The translations under genes were made by a program, and so were the position numbers. 6,454 nt of DNA from Acidobacteriota bacterium (GTDB lineage Bacteria > Actinomycetota > Acidimicrobiia > Spongiisociales > UBA5794), in NCBI GenBank assembly GCA_004356175.1, contig SMXV01000101.1, positions 1-6,454 on the forward strand, written 5' to 3'. Within the stretch, counting starts at the first letter, position 1. Each line of letters starts with the position of its first letter. The notes beneath the pieces are model-generated. The model did not search any database. It saw only the letters and a program-made list of their open reading frames with translations, and was not told the origin of the DNA. Of this stretch, positions 5,927 through 6,454 are shown in pieces.

Positions 5927-6454
5927 ATGGTTCCTACTATTGCGGGCATGGGACGAATGGTTGCCGTTGGGTTTGCTTTAGCTCTCGTCGCGGCTGCTTG
6001 CACACCGTCGGCCTCCGAGCCTTCGACGACAGAGTCAGCTGTGACGACGACCGAGGCGCCGGAGGAACAGGGCGCAGACGATCGGCTTGTGGTGCTCACA
6101 CTGCAGGGCGTTGTCGAGATTCACGGTTCGGATGGAGAGTTGCTGACAACAATCGAACCGCCGCCTAGTTCCTTCTACCGGTCGCCGACGTGGCTTGATG
6201 GTTCGACGGTCGTGTTCTCCGAGACGGCGCAGGACGGCGGACACGCCCTTGTTGCAGTGGATACTGAGACGGGCGAAGTTGTCTGGCGGGCGCCGATGGA
6301 GACTCCACCGTTTTACTTCTCGCCCGCCCCAGAGGGCTCGACTTTCGCGACGACCTCACTGCGAAACAACCCGCTCGCGCCTGGCCTCATCGCCGAGGCG
6401 GTCGACAAGATGGGCGCGGTGACTCGCTTGTCGACCGAGTCGCCGTTCTATACC
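5927..6454 (+). CDS. Secreted lipoprotein with beta-propeller-like repeats (3' end outside window)
   Basis: The frame is open to the window end, giving 176 residues and no stop. The N-terminus is a lipoprotein signal: Arg in the n-region (residue 10), a hydrophobic core VAVGFALALVAAA, then Cys25. The lipobox is AAAC, with Ala at -3 rather than the usual Leu/Val. A Ser/Thr/Glu/Pro-rich linker (TPSASEPSTTESAVTTTEAP) follows, as in many surface lipoproteins of Gram-positive actinobacteria. From about residue 53 beta-strand repeats begin (LVVLTLQGVVEIHGSDGELL); LVAVDTETGEVVW (108-120) matches the PQQ/WD-type propeller blade pattern, and SPAPEGSTFATTS resembles a TolB-like strand. The role is unknown: a cell-surface propeller for binding or sensing is the best guess. 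Start choice: ATG 5927 has AGGAA at good spacing; ATG 5948 (7 codons later) lies 7 nt after TACTAT and could be a leaderless start with a tidier short n-region. Either keeps the signal peptide. Confidence 0.8.
   Translation, partial: MVPTIAGMGRMVAVGFALALVAAACTPSASEPSTTESAVTTTEAPEEQGADDRLVVLTLQGVVEIHGSDGELLTTIEPPPSSFYRSPTWLDGSTVVFSETAQDGGHALVAVDTETGEVVWRAPMETPPFYFSPAPEGSTFATTSLRNNPLAPGLIAEAVDKMGAVTRLSTESPFYT
5935..5940 (+). promoter_or_regulatory. Candidate -10 element giving a leaderless start at 5948
   Basis: TACTAT matches TAnnnT and ends 7 nt before the in-frame ATG at 5948, so the transcript could begin at or near that ATG. No clear -35 is visible. This competes with the Shine-Dalgarno start at 5927: if the promoter is used, the first seven codons of the longer reading are not translated. 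Confidence 0.35.

Noticed and set aside
5864..5935. tRNA-like D-arm sequence (TAGCTCAGTAAGGTA)
   Set aside because: No matching D-stem partner, no GTTCGAATC-type T-loop and no acceptor stem pairing were found.

Overview
The window (GC visibly above 50%, no rRNA, tRNA, CRISPR or mobile element seen) looks like chromosomal DNA from a high-GC Gram-positive, most plausibly an actinobacterium of the Acidimicrobiia type. The clues are a deazaflavin (F420)-dependent nitroreductase-family protein, TAnnnT-type -10 elements only 6-7 nt upstream of start codons (typical of leaderless actinobacterial mRNAs), and a lipoprotein whose cleavage site is followed by a Ser/Thr/Glu-rich linker. The class-level placement is inference.

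Layout. Left edge (1-271): a possible C-terminal end of a + strand gene stopping at 86-88, then a strong hairpin with a U-rich tail (117-166) that could be its terminator. Next (3737 down to 272, minus strand) is a tightly packed three-gene unit: a 12-helix MFS transporter, an ABC-F ATPase of the Uup type whose start overlaps the transporter's end by 44 nt, and a small F420-dependent nitroreductase-family protein starting 9 nt after the ABC-F stop. A 100-nt divergent intergenic region (3738-3837) carries a candidate leaderless promoter for the transporter and an interrupted dyad. On the + strand follows a RecQ-family DNA helicase (3838-5505) with an unusual architecture: a long N-terminal extension, a zinc module, no winged-helix domain, and an HRDC domain directly after. 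It converges, with only 4 nt between stop codons, on a minus-strand gene for a 112-residue protein I do not recognise (5510-5848). The right edge (5927-6454, + strand, open at the 3' end) encodes the first 176 residues of a secreted lipoprotein with beta-propeller-like repeats.

How they may work together. The minus-strand unit joins a small-molecule exporter, a ribosome-associated ABC-F ATPase and a redox enzyme. This could be a drug-tolerance module (export, ribosome protection, chemical modification), but Uup-type ABC-F proteins are usually housekeeping and the grouping may be incidental. RecQ is a DNA repair helicase with no visible functional tie to its neighbours. Nothing in the window is clear evidence of a wholly new system; the points most worth checking are the RecQ architecture, the compact first ATPase domain of the ABC-F protein, the coupled operon and the leaderless-type promoters.
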